The translations under genes were made by a program, and so were the position numbers. From Nephrocerus scutellatus (taxonomy: Eukaryota; Arthropoda; Insecta; Diptera; Pipunculidae), in assembly GCA_947095585.1 (NCBI GenBank), contig OX352762.1, forward strand, positions 24,714,669-24,778,668: a stretch of 64,000 nt of DNA, given 5' to 3'. The notes beneath the pieces were generated by a model. The model was not told the origin of the DNA, ran no database searches, and was given only the letters and a program-made list of their open reading frames with translations. Position 1 is the first letter of the stretch. Each line of letters begins with the position of its first letter. Positions 1 through 11,659 of this stretch are shown in pieces.

Positions 1-287
1 CTATGTCGCTACGATCAATTACCGCGACAACGATCCTGTCTTTTAGGACGTCGCTGAAAGACCTCTGAGATGTAATGGTGCAGTGACTAGGGGAGGTTAC
101 ACTATGTGTCTTGAGTCTTTTTGAGACCGGAATGGCCTCCTCCACCGATCTCTGTCGCTTCAACGTACATAGAGTCTCCGTTGCGTTGGCACCAACGGTA
201 GACAGCGATTGCACCGGTCTACCGTCCGGTATGGAAGAAGAACCGGTATTAGAAGTGCTAGTAAATGTAACTAAAGTGAATTTACTT
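1..287 (-). pseudogene. LOA-type LINE ORF1 fragment (runs off window edge)
   Basis: The minus strand is open from about 287 to the window edge. It encodes a Ser/Thr/Pro-rich stretch, then a basic KRLKTHS segment, and ends in VLKDRIVVAVIDRSD. The last motif matches the start of the DUF4780-type domain found in ORF1 of LOA-like LINEs; the ORF1 at 38.4-39.3 kb has the related MMLAVIDNSHEDG. ORF1 proteins of this class are thought to bind element RNA (family knowledge). An in-frame stop lies just upstream near 287 and no start Met is seen, so the 5' part is missing or the copy is decayed. The remainder, if any, lies before base 1. Confidence 0.55.
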
Positions 288-769
288 TAAAAAAATTTGT
301 TTTAATTCCGGCCAATTTGCCAGAATGAGACTTATAATAAAAAGAAACAAAACTTTAACACCAGAGAGGAAGTGAACTTTATTTGATGTTGGTTGAACTA
401 AGTCAAAACTAAATCTGATCTTACAATTCTAATTTCTCAATAAAGAAACCTCGGTTGACAAAGAATCATACGTATTGCATATGGACTCCGAAAGCTAAGA
501 TACAGAGCGCGTGTAGACTATTAAGTTATAAATAGATTTAAATGAACGAGTGGTCCAGCTACGATTCTGGACACCTGAATAAACAAACCATTCTGCATCC
601 GGAGCAGTATGCACGATTACGTGACCAAACGCGAGAAATTAATTAGGGTTTTGTTCAACAAAGTTGTGCTTGTCGACAGTGGATAAACCACCATGAAGAT
701 GAAGGAGATGGTAGGAGGAATTAGGAAAGATTGTACAATAGTACGAGTGCCCTTTAGTTTCAGGACAAT
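288..769. other. AT-rich DNA, nothing recognised
   Basis: No convincing coding potential, structural RNA or repeat could be recognised between the LOA-type ORF1 fragment and the tandem repeat. Confidence 0.5.
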
Positions 770-1175
770 ACAATTTTTTTTAAAAAGGAGTACCGGATTT
801 TCATCAAATTTTATACGCATCTGAATACCCGATGGATAAAACTTTCTGTAAAAATTTGGTAGTGATCGGGCCCCAGGGTTGGGGGTCACCCATACAAATT
901 AAAAAAAAAAAAAAAACCCGATTTTCTTCAAATTTTATACACACATGTAGCTTCGATGGAAAACACTTTCTGTAAAAATTTAGAAGTTATCGGACCCCAG
1001 TGTTGGGGGCACCGATACAAATTTTATGAAAAAAGTACCCGATTTTCTTCAAATTTTATACGCATGTGTATCTCCGATGGACAACACTTTTTGTAAAAAT
1101 TTAGAAGTGATCGGGATCGGTGATGATTTTAAACAGATGTATATCTCCGATCATTTGAAATTTTTGAAAATTAAA
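770..1175 (+). repeat. ~120-bp tandem repeat, about 3.5 decayed units
   Basis: Units recur with anchors CCCGATGGATAAA (~830), CTTCGATGG (~951), ATCTCCGATGG (~1071) and ATCTCCGATC (~1145). Each unit carries a CCGATTTTCTTCAAATTTTATAC core, then an ACACTTTTTGTAAAAATTT block and a GGGCCCCAGxGTTGGGGG block. It is the same monomer that forms the arrays at 22.56-23.65 kb and 46.2-46.5 kb. Here the conserved head and tail of the composite element are absent, so this is a fragment or an independent array. An A16 run sits at ~900-916. Confidence 0.75.
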
Positions 1176-3519
1176 ATTTGGAAGTGATCTTTAATTAACT
1201 TAGAACTAGTTAACGGACAAAAAAATACAAAACAAACCTAAAACTAAGATAACAATCCCAAAAATCATAACGATTGCAGCTCCAGTTAGCATGCCGATTA
1301 CCTAAACTCATCGATGCATGTCGGATGTTTTTATCCATTGCCCTACTAGCAATATGGCAAATCAGTCCAACGGGCTGTTAAAGAACAGATAAAGAGCATA
1401 TTGGACGGCGATCATGTTACTATATTCAATATTTACGAGTATATATATTAGTATACTGTAACCGTCGGTTGTTTTTAAAAACATTTATGTTACTTAACAA
1501 ACAGGGGTCAAAGCTATGTGTTTTCATTTCTTTGAGGTCCTTTTTAACTAACTTTGACACGACTAAGAGAGTTCAAATGTTGTGAGCATTCTCTTGGTGA
1601 ATTTTCGAGATACCGCGTGTGAGACCAGTCGCGTTTGGCGCGTGTGATAAGGGCAAAAGTTGATATTATCTTGACAATGTCAAAACAAAAACGTTTGCAT
1701 ATGCCGATGTAAAAATTTCGTTGCATACATTTACTTGTTACTAATATGAGTAAGTTGTCTTAACAGTAGCATGTCACCAAACTTACTTTTTTGCACAATG
1801 TCAAGATTTTTGAGGCTCTTATGGATGTTGTTGTGGCATAATCCTCCTTTCTCGATAGTCAGTTTTGTTAGTTTTAAGTGTACGTTCGCATATGATGGTA
1901 AGCTATGATAGGCAACGTCAATTAATTTTAGTTATAAGTTTCTTCTAATTTTAGGATAAATGTTGGATCAATAAAGCAACGGAAGTGCAATAATTTACTC
2001 ATCAGTAAACGTTGCACTGAAATATATTAAGTAAATTAAATCAACCTCAACTCTGATCTTAGTTGCAACCTAAAACCAATTTTATTTTTCAGAAAGCTGT
2101 TGAGTAATCTTCAAATCATTTACTCCTTCCTGTTTACATTTTTCTTTTGTGCATCCGACTATACAGTTGGAATCTTTGTTACAAATATTCGATGAATTAC
2201 GTGAGTCATATCGGTAAAGAGTTTTCTTTTTGGCTACATAAATCGATATACTCGTACTTTCTTGCCTATAGATACTTTTATATCAATTTCGTATTCGGAA
2301 GCTAAACTAAAGTGATGTACACGTTCTATGATCTATATACTCTCGTATGCCTCTTCCTTGGATACACATATCACATTATTGGAGCGGCAACGAGTTCGTG
2401 CACTGCATTCGGTGCGCAAAATCAATCGAGTGCAAAACTGTGCCACTGATTCGACAATCAAACATCGACCATGAGTCTGTTAAACTCTCGCTTTGATTCG
2501 ATTCGAATGAAAAGACTTTCACCACCACGACGCAGCAAGTCGAATTGAAAGACGGACAGGACAGGCATGCAATATCGAAATTTCATCAAATCCCGAATCG
2601 TTCTACAGCAGCTGCCTAAATGAAAAGTGTTATGTGTTCTCGCCGAATGCTAGATCTGGATGTTTTCTAATACATTAAACCTGCAACGTTCCAGATTTTA
2701 TTTGGCGCATGTGAATGATCGGATGATCGCCTCACAGAAACACTTTCATTCGTATCGATTGATTCTTCTGTAGTTAGACAAAGTCAAACGGATTATTTGA
2801 ACTCGGGAGTGCAAGCACGTTGCGTTAGATAAAACAGATAAAAAACCAAAGCAAAGAATCCAATACTGTACAGTGCATTGCCATGGGTTTTTGGGGCTGC
2901 TTTCGCACTCCAGGCTATACATTCCAGGCAAATAGAATCCAAGTCTGTTTCTTCATCTCTTGAAACGGATGTTTCAATTATTATCCTTCTCTGTATCCTG
3001 ATGTATATATACAGTGTCTGCGTCGATTGTGGTATTTTAGTACTTTCTGATTGTTTTGTTGCTAATGTGTGGTTACGCTTTTGCCCTCGCATATTCTGCT
3101 CTTTGTTTAAGGAAAACTTTACTGATTTAGAATTACAACAGCTTTTCAACTGTAAAATGAAATAAAGTGTAGAATTATTTTAGTGAATACACAATATGTT
3201 ATATGATGTTGGTAGGCTTAGAACTTGACACGTCAAGGAATTACAAACACTGGCTGATGTCTAGCAGAAACTGTAGCTTTACAAACAGAACTGCAAAAGT
3301 TTTCTCTTTTTGTCTATCAAAGCAATTTCGACATTTATTTGGATTAATTTCAGATTGCGTCTAAGTGATAATACTTTTTAGAAACTTTTTAAATCAGCAA
3401 ACTAAACTTAAAGTACTTCTAAAAAATTTCTGTGATGATATATTTTTTATGCCTGCATACGGGGAAGTATTTGTTTCCCTGTAAGAGTATTTCTTATAAG
3501 GGATTTTGCACTGCCTCTT
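1176..3519. other. Non-coding AT-rich DNA with one dispersed-repeat patch
   Basis: No gene could be supported. A patch at ~1550-1660 (AGAGAGTT, TTGTGAG, CGCGTGTG, GGCGCGTGTGATAAGGG) is similar to sequence at 25.08-25.29 kb and so belongs to a dispersed repeat. A 118-codon minus-strand ORF at 2793-3149 lacks any recognisable domain. Confidence 0.5.
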
Positions 3520-3539
3520 TTTTCTGTATATCTTATATC

Positions 3540-5160
3540 CTCTTATGGGTCTTAGGACCTCTACTACACCTACGCGCCATCGCGTGCGGTTTCTAGCAAT
3601 GAGCATCAGCTCTCTCCAACTCTTCCCCAACTGCCGTGACTCCTCCTCAACTGTTCTGCGCCATGTATTTCTCGGACGACCCGTTCTTCTACCATCCTGA
3701 GATAACGGATTCCATTGCATTGCGTAGCTTGATATGGAAATGTCGCCTTTTCGGAGTGTATCACCAATCCACTTCCACCTCCGTCGTTGGATGGTTATGC
3801 CTATGGGTTCCTGACCCTTTCTCTGGTAAAGATGTTCGCTAGAGATACGGTTAGGCTAAACAACCTTAAAAATGTTCCGTAGGCACCTATTTACGAACGT
3901 TTGTAATATTTTTGTGATAGTAGCGGTCACCTTGCAAGTGCTGCACCCATACAACGGAACAGATTCAACATTTGAACGGAACAGTCGCAGCTTGGTGTTT
4001 AAGCTGATCGCATTGCTTCGCCATATCATGGACATCATTCCAAACACTGATTTGGCTTTGCCGATTCGGTTGACAATGTACTTTTCGGTTCCACCTTCGA
4101 TCGAGACAATACTCCCAATATATTGGAAACTCTCTACTCTCTATAACGGTTGTCCAGCAATGTTAACTTGAGTTACTGAGTTAGTGCCGAGGTTGATGAT
4201 TTTGGTTGTAGCAGTATTAATCTTCAAACCCGCAACATTTGCCTCCCTTTCCACGTTTGTTGTCATTTGGTGCAGCACCATAATCCTGTGCGAGAGTTAA
4301 GAAACGTCGTCAGCGTAGTCCAGATGTTTGAGTTGAGATGTAAGAGACACAGGAGCATTCAGTGCGGAAACCTGCTTGTTCGTCATCGAGTGTATCTAGA
4401 TGTTCCTTAATTCGCTCAAGTACCACTTTGGCTATTACCTTTGCAACTTCATGAAGAACGCAAATGACTCTTCAGTTTTCGCACTTCATAAGACTAACTT
4501 TTTTAGGGGAAACTTTCCGCCTCCCAAGCTCTCTCTACATGAGGATATAAAAGCTCTGCTGATGTCGTTGGAGCGGCACGTAGAAGCTCTGCGGGTGTAC
4601 CATCTCGTCCTATCGACTTGTTGTTCTTTACTGCGTTGATCGCGGTAGAGATCTCATCTTTACTGGGAGTTGAGGTGCGACTTCGAGAAATTGTTACTTC
4701 CGGCAGTTTCGTTTGATTTGGGTGTATATCGTTGGCGAATACACGAATACACGGACCATAGAGAAATGCTCCTTAAATCGCTTGAGCTGATCCTCATCTG
4801 AAACGAGTAATTCTGTAAACGGTTCTGCAATCGCACTTGCTCGATGCTTCTCTGCTTCTGAGACCAGGTTGACAATATAATTACGTTTATCACGTTTTAC
4901 ACTACGCTGCACTTGTCTCATTTTGCTTCGATACAGGGACTCTAGATCGATCATCGCTGCTGCTGGGGTATCTACAATATGAGCTTTAAGTGGCTTACGC
5001 TCTTCAATACGTCTACAGGTATCTTTAGTAAGCCACGTGCTGTGCCTTGCCTGTCTTCTACCAACAATACTTTCCGCTCCAGATGTGAAAACTTTTTACA
5101 ACCTTCCAATGTTCTTGGATGGTTGTCGGCAGTGAGCTGCTGATTGCTTTCACCGACAAA
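3540..5160 (-). pseudogene. LINE reverse transcriptase, broken (family A copy 1)
   Basis: Pieces in order are: the post-endonuclease linker (SLYRSKMRQVQRSVKRDKRN, 4954-4850); the pre-RT region (SDEDQLKRFKEHFS, ~4800); a finger remnant near 4360; then LDYADD, motif D/E (YLGSIVS-like), RLFRSNVESVPLYGCST (~3960) and the basic C-terminal tail GRPRNTWRRTVEEE (~3640). An intact enzyme would reverse-transcribe element RNA at the nicked target. This copy has lost the palm motif with the first catalytic Asp and carries several frameshifts, so it is a pseudogene. Confidence 0.85.
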
Positions 5161-5480
5161 TGATCCCTTAATTGGTGGCGTACTGAGAGGATATTTAGCC
5201 TCGAATCTGATCTGCAGATGCAGTCTTTCTCGGCGCTCGGCGCTCCATACCAACTATATATTGGTCCAAGTCGACGTTGGCACCTCGGTACTTTTGTACC
5301 GTCATTCGGTTTGGGTTATGGTAGCGATTTATTATCACGCTCCATCAGGAGATATGGATATTCTAACGCGCAAACCTTGTATTCGCAACGATCAAATTCT
5401 TACTTGCTGCCATCTCTATGACTCGTTGTACATTGTCATTAGTGTTTTTGTTTTAACTATTGGTGCCAATGTACCACCTA
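5161..5480 (-). pseudogene. LINE endonuclease C-terminal fragment, divergent module
   Basis: Minus-strand translation gives EMAASKNLIVANTRFAR, then ISPDGA and YRGANVDLDQYIVGM. These correspond to the last third of an apurinic-like endonuclease (loop before WxSPDG, and the catalytic SDH region, here altered to LDQ). The matching region of family A copy 2 reads differently (DFCNTNNLVIGG, RGADMGMVRDHHLMVA). This module therefore comes from a related but distinct subfamily. Frameshifts and stops interrupt it, and upstream of ~5480 homology disappears. Confidence 0.6.
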
Positions 5481-7599
5481 AATACTTGCACGAGAATTCC
5501 ATGGAGTTCCTTTTCGACTGAATCAAAGAACTGTTTTTTTTCATCTGGGAAATCCTAAGTATGTGCGTAAACGCTTATAAGGTTTATATTCTTAAGGTTT
5601 CCCCACAAGTGATGAGTGGTTAGTCTTTCATTAATTGCTTTAAAGGCATTAAAGGTGGGTTTTTATTGTTTTGCTTACTAAGAAGCCCAGCCACACACAG
5701 AAAATGAAGTATTTCATTACAGCTGTAATATATGTCAAATTCTGATTTTTAGACTGATTTTAATGCAGATTCGACTTCTCCTTTGCACTGAGAGTTCTAT
5801 ACGTTCACACAGAATACCATTACAATGATAACGGTTGCTTTCTTTTTACTTTCGTTATCCTATCATTAAGTTTTGTTCACTTGTAGTTTCGGAGGGGTAC
5901 TATAATTTGACTCGTACCTCTGTTAGACAAATGTGAAACTCAGCCCAGTTGAGAAAAATAAAAGCAATTCCTTTGACTGACGCTTTCGTGTACACGAGTG
6001 ACAGTACTTGAACTAGAAAGTGCATTTTAATTCAACCTTAAGCCAGTATCTAGATAAGGATTAATCTTAGCTCTGTACATCCGATCTCCGATGCTAGATA
6101 CTCGTATATAACTTGGAGAAAAGACGTGCTTTCAAAATGGGAACATCAGCATTTCACTTGACCCAGTTCTGACTTCAATCATCCAAAATGTAACACACAT
6201 TTGTGTTATACCGTTGAATAATCGAAAATCTATATACTCGTACGGGTAAACATAATGCAAAGTTTGCAATTTGTCGCACAAATAAAAACGAAAATGTTAT
6301 TATGGATGGAAAATAGTATTTGCTCGGCTCCAATGTGTTTAGTGTTGTGTTTACGGAATAATTTATTATAAGGAATTCGAAAAACTAATACGTGTTGATA
6401 AGGGATGAAAGTTCATCCAACCAACCATCAAAGTATAATGGATCATTGCGTCGCACAAAAAGCCTGATTCCAAAGCGGAATGAGCATAAACAATTACCTT
6501 TGTTTCTCTTTCGCACATCGTCTCTAATATCTAGTTGTATTTATTTACTGACTTCACCAAATTTCAGCACAATAAAAACCCCATAGCAAGTCCTAACTCT
6601 TACTATATGTCATTGAGGATATTCTGAAAGGACAATGAGCTTTGTCATCACAACAACTAAAATGAATCGAACCGAGGAAGTGAAGATTTCGACTCATTCA
6701 ATATTTATTATTGAATAAAATTACAACAATAAAATGTGTGCTATATGTTTGTTTATAGGCTGAAGCGATGACATGATTGCAAATGTCCAACACTAGAACA
6801 GTGGTAAATGCGATAAAACGTCCTGTTTTGATATAAAAAATTTCAAGAACTGACTTGTAATTTGGGGTCATGCCACTTTACGAGTTTCGTAAATACGTCT
6901 CTAGAACATAAATATCCGAAAATGAGCATGTGAATGTGTAAGCAATCAGTGCTCTTTTGATACTTATGAAAGGCGCACGCGATTAATACGACCCACAGTG
7001 CATTCCATCGATATGCATGTCCTTAAGTGCTCTAAGCTCCTTCTGGTATTCCCAAACATCCAAAGAAAGTTGGGATTCATTCAAATAAATGAAAGGATCT
7101 GTGAGTTGCCACTTAACAACGTGACAGGATAATTCACTTTATTGGAGATTGTTGACACTAGAAGTAAGACCACTTTGCGTTAAAGTGTAGCAGCTTTAAT
7201 TTCTTTATAATGTTAATTATAATTCTAAATTCCCTCAAACTTCAGTACTCGAAATGCTGAAATGTTACTGCACGTATCACTTAAAATATCTTAAAATGAA
7301 TTACAACGATTACAACACGAGTAAACAATTTTTCTACTTGAAGATGTTAGAATCGGAACTCCACTTTTTCGCGAAATAAGTTTTTTGATGCAGAACTAAA
7401 AAACAAAAAATTCTGCAACGTTCAGTGTAATGAAAATACATCTAAGTTGGCTATTAGGTGAATAAACATAATTTTGGAGTTATACTTGACTTAAACTGAG
7501 CAAAAATATTGACATACATTTTTGGATTTTCAGTAGAAAATGTGTTATTTGTTTGATATAAGCCTTTTTGAACATTACTTGCCAGAACCGGGACATATT
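5481..7599. other. AT-rich DNA, nothing recognised
   Basis: No ORF with a recognisable domain, no RNA gene and no clear repeat was found in this stretch. Confidence 0.5.
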
Positions 7600-7870
7600 T
7601 TGAAGCACTGGGTGCTTTAATTGAAAAACATTCGACTGACTAAACGAATAGTAAAATAATAAATAATTTCCATACAACTGAGCACACTGCTTCGAACAAA
7701 GAATTCCAACAAACCGCCAATGTAAACTGCAAACGAAAGGGATAAGCAGTAGATAACTGTAGTACATAGTTTGATGTGATCATTCAGATACTTACCAAGT
7801 AGATCGCAAATGATAAGAACACATCGCGATGTAGCTGCACTTTCCGATAATCACTGATGCCCCATTACAA
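7600..7870 (-). CDS. Possible exon pair of an unidentified host gene
   Basis: On the minus strand a strong donor (G|GTAAGTATC) and an acceptor with a pyrimidine-rich tract (TTTCGTTTGCAG) bound a 69-bp interval at 7795-7727, a typical fly short intron. Joining the exons in one frame gives a hydrophobic run beginning HRDVFLSFAIYL and continuing FTLAVCWNSLFEAVC, which looks like membrane-spanning protein. A stop follows soon after, and upstream the frame closes within about 20 codons. A different phase gives the longer ORF at 7767-7480. I cannot name a family; this could be a decayed receptor-like gene or chance. Confidence 0.25.
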
Positions 7871-9714
7871 AGATGTTCCGAGGAAGCAAAATCTCGATCT
7901 CTAAAATATAAAAAACTGTATTCTACTCGTGTACATATAAAAACTCATACTGAACGTACGAATAAATCGAATTATTATCGTTTAGTGTGTGTACTTTTAG
8001 TCTACTTTGCTCACTAAAACGAATTGTTAGCTTTGAATTTAACGATAAAATCAAATTACGACGAAATGACATTTTTTTTGTAGGCTGTAGTGAATTTGTT
8101 TTAACACAAACTACAATGCCGCTAAAGCATGTTTGATTAAAAATTTCACTTACAATCCAAGAAAACTGAATGTCTCTACAGGAGCAGGACTATAAACAAA
8201 AAACCAGAATGCACAAAAAGCATGCTCCGAACAATAGGAATCTAAAGAACACGAGGAATGTGATTTATTTCTGCGTTGAAAAAGTGAATTCGGTGATTTT
8301 GTCGAGTATTGATTTAAACTATCACAAAAACTAAGAGCACAATTTCAGAAGAGTTTTATCGAAACCCTAAAATTCCTGCCTTACAGAGCCACAAGAGTTT
8401 TCTTCTTACACAGAGCCCGTTAATACTGCTGTGAATAAAGGAAGCGTCGCTTTTATGGCTGACGATGGGTATAAGGGGTTTGTCATAAAAGCTGCATTTT
8501 ATTAGCAAAGGAATAAGAACAATTTAAAAACAACAATGCCATGCATTCGAAATACTTTTATTCCAAACTTTTCTGCTTTTAGTTAAGAAACCTCGCCACC
8601 AGAAATGATTTTAATTGTCACTTTGTCTCTTAAGTGATTAATTTTTTCCCCAATTAGTGGGACTTTTAAAGATTTTAATTTTAAAAAGGGAAAGATGAAG
8701 AACATATTTAATAAGAACAAAATTGTTGGACTGGTCTATTTCCAAATTTAATTAAAGTGGCAAAGTATTGTTTGTCTCTGCCTTACTCTAAATCTGTGTC
8801 AAAGCGAATATTTGTTTCTGGTGTAAAATCAAACAAGCAAATGTTAAAAAACTTCTATAAAACAATAAATATCTACCAGTAATGCCTGATATGATCCTTT
8901 AACCACTTTAAGAAAATTAATGTATATGTGCACGTCAGTTCTGCTAACTCAGGAGAATTGCACTCCAGTACCAGACAAAATGCCACGAACTTCACACAGA
9001 CGCATCATATCAGCAACTGCATTGTGCAAGTAGTTTTGACAGGAAATTTTGTCATAGTTTGTATTGGCTTTAGTTTTCAGTTGATCAGTAAAGTGAAGGT
9101 CACCTTCAACAAAATAATTTTTTTCAATAAAATTATTTATTTTTCTAAAACATCCGGATAAATCAATTTTATTTTATTTTAACAAAAAAGGAAACTATAA
9201 TATATATTATTCCGAAAAATGCATAAAAACATGAGTAAACAAATGCGTACGGTGACCCTTTTGAATAGGACCACTTCCAAAATATAACGAAACTCTACTC
9301 GTTATGGAATAAAACCTAATTTCAAAGTTTGAACTTGATCGGATGTACGGCGTATAAACGTATAAAGGACTTACATATGAACATATATACTTTCAGATAA
9401 TCATTTTTATTAATATATTTTTTTAGATATTTTTAGTATTTGTGTGCTGTTATGTTATGATGTTTAATTTTTCTGTTTCTGTTGTTTTTGTTGAAATAAA
9501 TTCGTATAACACGATTTTTTTTTTAATTTTATTTTGCGAAAATTATGGAAATTTAATTCCTTTAAAAAACAAAGTTTCAATTAAAACAGGTTCTAGGAAT
9601 TGAGTTAAAATCTGATTGCAAGATTCCACGACAAACACACGGGCATGCGAAGTTAATATAGAGAAATTAAGAACAACCCATAAAAGTTGAAATTTTTAAA
9701 GTAAATTCTCCGAT
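7871..9714. other. AT-rich DNA, nothing recognised
   Basis: Long A/T tracts and no supported gene or element. The small ORFs here have no recognisable content. Confidence 0.5.
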
Positions 9715-9870
9715 ATATACATATGTGCAAAGTTTGAAGAAAATCGGAATAATTTTAAAAAATTTAAAAGAGCGGAGGATATCTAAGATACACATAGGCG
9801 CCACCCAGCCCTGGGGCCCAACCACTTTTTATACAAAGTGTTGTCACTGGAGAAACTCTGAAACAAATCC
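9715..9870 (-). repeat. Single 120-bp-family monomer, reversed
   Basis: The sequence contains CATATGTGCAAAGTTTGAAG, AAAATCGGAATAATTTT, CCCTGGGGCCCAACCA and TACAAAGTGTTGTC. These are the reverse complement of landmarks in the ~120-bp repeat of 22.56-23.65 kb (ACACTTTTTGTAAAAA, GGGCCCCA, CCGATTTTCTTCAAATTTT, ACATGTGTAT). It is one isolated unit without head, core or tail. Confidence 0.6.
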
Positions 9871-10289
9871 ACATGCACGCGAAGTTTTAAAAGGGGAACA
9901 AGTAAATGTAAAAAACTTTTTTCGTTTTTCGAGTACAAACTTTTTAGTATACATCGACACAAGCCAAAGGCCACACACAACACAGTCCTTTAGTATTTTG
10001 TAGTAATCACCAATCACGCATCAGATGCGACACGCGTCACACGTGGGATGTCACAATTGGCCCCTGACATTGAGCTGTTCACAAAATTTCAGCCCTCCAG
10101 GTCTTCCGAAATGTGGTTAAAAAGGACCTCAAGAAACGCGAAAATGGAGGAATTTCCAACCAGCACATGCGCCACATACGAAACGCGACAAATGTCATGA
10201 TTGGTCGCAAAAGGTTTATTTCTTTTGTTGGCATTCTATATCCAAAGGGGGAAGAGAGCCTCCCGAAAAAATAATCAAAATATGCTCGA
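9871..10289. other. Unassigned sequence with GCG-rich patches
   Basis: Nothing gene-like was found. Patches such as GATGCGACACGCGTCACACG (~10020) and CACATGCGCCACATACG (~10165) resemble the GCGCGT-rich dispersed repeat seen at 1.6, 25.2 and 26.3 kb. Confidence 0.35.
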
Positions 10290-10384
10290 ATAGAAGGTTT
10301 CAAGGAAGTAGCGCTGTGTGTCTTCCTCGAAATTGATCAGGGAGAACCGTTTCGACAGGTTCTTTGAGGTAGCATTATTGGACC

Positions 10385-10840
10385 GTGCAGACTGGTCTAA
10401 TGGTGTTCCGGCACTGGACGCTAGAGGTCTCAGATGGATCGAAGATGGAATCTGGAGTTAGTGCTGGTGTCGTGGGACCCAACACCGAAGTCTTAATACC
10501 AGTGGGAATAAGTCACAGGCAAAAATCCATGTCATTGAGATCTGCGCCAAGGTTAACCTTAGTAAAGGCATTAACAGCGCGATAATTTATATCTTTTCAG
10601 ATAGCCAGGCAGCACTTAAAGCGATGTCGTTCAACTTAATGGACTCTTTATCAGTTAAATGCTGCTACAATGCACTGCAATACCATGCCAGACATAACAT
10701 GGTGATACTCGGATGGGTTCCTAGTCATCAAGGAATTGCAGACAACGAATCTTCAGATGAACTAGCCAGGGCTGGCTCGCAATCTGCATTCAGTTCAGGT
10801 GTCAACTGGGCTGCCGCCACAAAACTGAATAATAAGTAGG
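10385..10840 (+). pseudogene. RNase H domain of an LOA-type LINE, broken
   Basis: The second half reads FSDSQAALKAM (~10597), then VILGWVPSHQGIADNESSDE and LARAGS (~10702-10775). These supply the RNase H core DSQAAL and the H..G..NE..D motif. The domain would remove RNA from the RNA/DNA hybrid during retrotransposition. The first catalytic segment (normally TDGSK) is damaged: bases reading ATGGATCGAAGATGG sit where YTDGSKM should be. The frame changes near 10590, so the copy cannot make a full protein. Confidence 0.75.
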
Positions 10841-11509
10841 AGAACAAGCTGAGTCTGGCGCACTTGGAAAATGTCCCAGCGTTGAGACAGTACAAACGAT
10901 TAAACGACCCTTTTCCTACAAGGAAATTTTTTACCTAGACAGGGATAGCATTAGAAAGCTAGTGAGCTTTCTCACAGGTCACTGTGGCTTGCGTTGTCAC
11001 CTTAACGCAGTTAATGTGGCCTCAGACACGGAATGTATGTTTTGTTCGGAAGATGATGAATCATCATTCTCTGTGAATGCCCAGCATTATTTTGGTTAAG
11101 AAGACGTGTTTTCCATAAGAAAAAATGTTCGTCGGTGGAGCAATCTGCGTTCAGTGTAGCTGTCAACTGGGTTGCCGCCACAAAACTGAATAATAAGTAG
11201 GAGAACAATCTGCATCTGGCCCACTGGGAAAATGTCCCAGGGTTGAGACAGTCCAAACAAATAATCAGGCCCTTTTCCTACAAGGAAATCCTTAACCTAG
11301 ACAAGTATAGCATTAGGAAGCTAGTGAGCTTTCTCACAAGTCACTGTGGCTTGTGTTATCACCTTAACGAAATTAATGTTGCCTAAGACACAGAATGAAG
11401 GTTATGTTCGGAAGATTATGAGTCATCGGAACACATTCTCCGTGAATGCCCTGCAATCCTTTGGTTAAGCAGACGTGTTTTCCATAAGGAAATATATTCG
11501 TCGGTGGAG
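10780..11509 (+). repeat. 361-bp tandem duplication within the LINE
   Basis: CAATCTGCxTTCAGT starts unit 1 at 10780 and unit 2 at 11141. Both units run through CAACTGGGxTGCCGCCACAA, GAGAACAA, CTAGTGAGCTTTCTCACA and CCTTAACG and end at CGTCGGTGGAG (11140 and ~11509). Point differences and small indels between units show the duplication is not recent. The related element at 45 kb has only one unit. Confidence 0.85.
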
Positions 11510-11659
11510 CTGAGAAACTTTGTCACTAAGAACAGAGGTATTTCATTAGGGAGGTAGTACGTCTCTTGACTAATTTATAGCCTATGATCTCACTAGGTCG
11601 CAGTGTCAGCCACATGGGCTAGGTTCTCGAAAATCTACAAAAAATGCATAAAGCTATTT

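Larger units (their letters stand above)
3520..5480 (-). mobile_element. RTE-like LINE, family A copy 1, RT core deleted
   Basis: Reading on the minus strand, the element runs from an endonuclease C-terminal region (~5480-5165) through the linker to the RT C-terminus, and ends near 3520. From ~5160 downward it closely matches the near-complete family A copy at 57847-61100, for example QQLTADNHP, TCKVTATITK and QDGRRTGRPRNTWRRTVEEE. A deletion joins the finger motif (QAGFRT) directly to SQLKHLDYADD near 4346, removing RT motifs A and B. The upstream endonuclease part does not match copy 2 (see findings). Several stops and frameshifts make it inactive. Confidence 0.85.
10290..11650 (+). mobile_element. 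LOA-type LINE, internally deleted 3' part
   Basis: A short RT-like scrap (KEVALCVFLEID, ~10300, resembling RT motif A 'CAFxDIEGAF') leads abruptly into the region just before RNase H (ADWSNGVPALDARGL). RNase H and the C-terminal zinc-knuckle region follow, then a 3' UTR ending near 11650. The 3' half is closely related to 45.06-45.79 kb. An internal deletion has removed most of RT, and a 361-bp tandem duplication lies inside the C-terminal coding region. Confidence 0.7.

Noticed and set aside
2793..3149. 118-codon minus-strand ORF with one hydrophobic stretch near its end
   Set aside because: No recognisable domain, overlapping ORFs on both strands, no splice or promoter evidence strong enough to call a gene.
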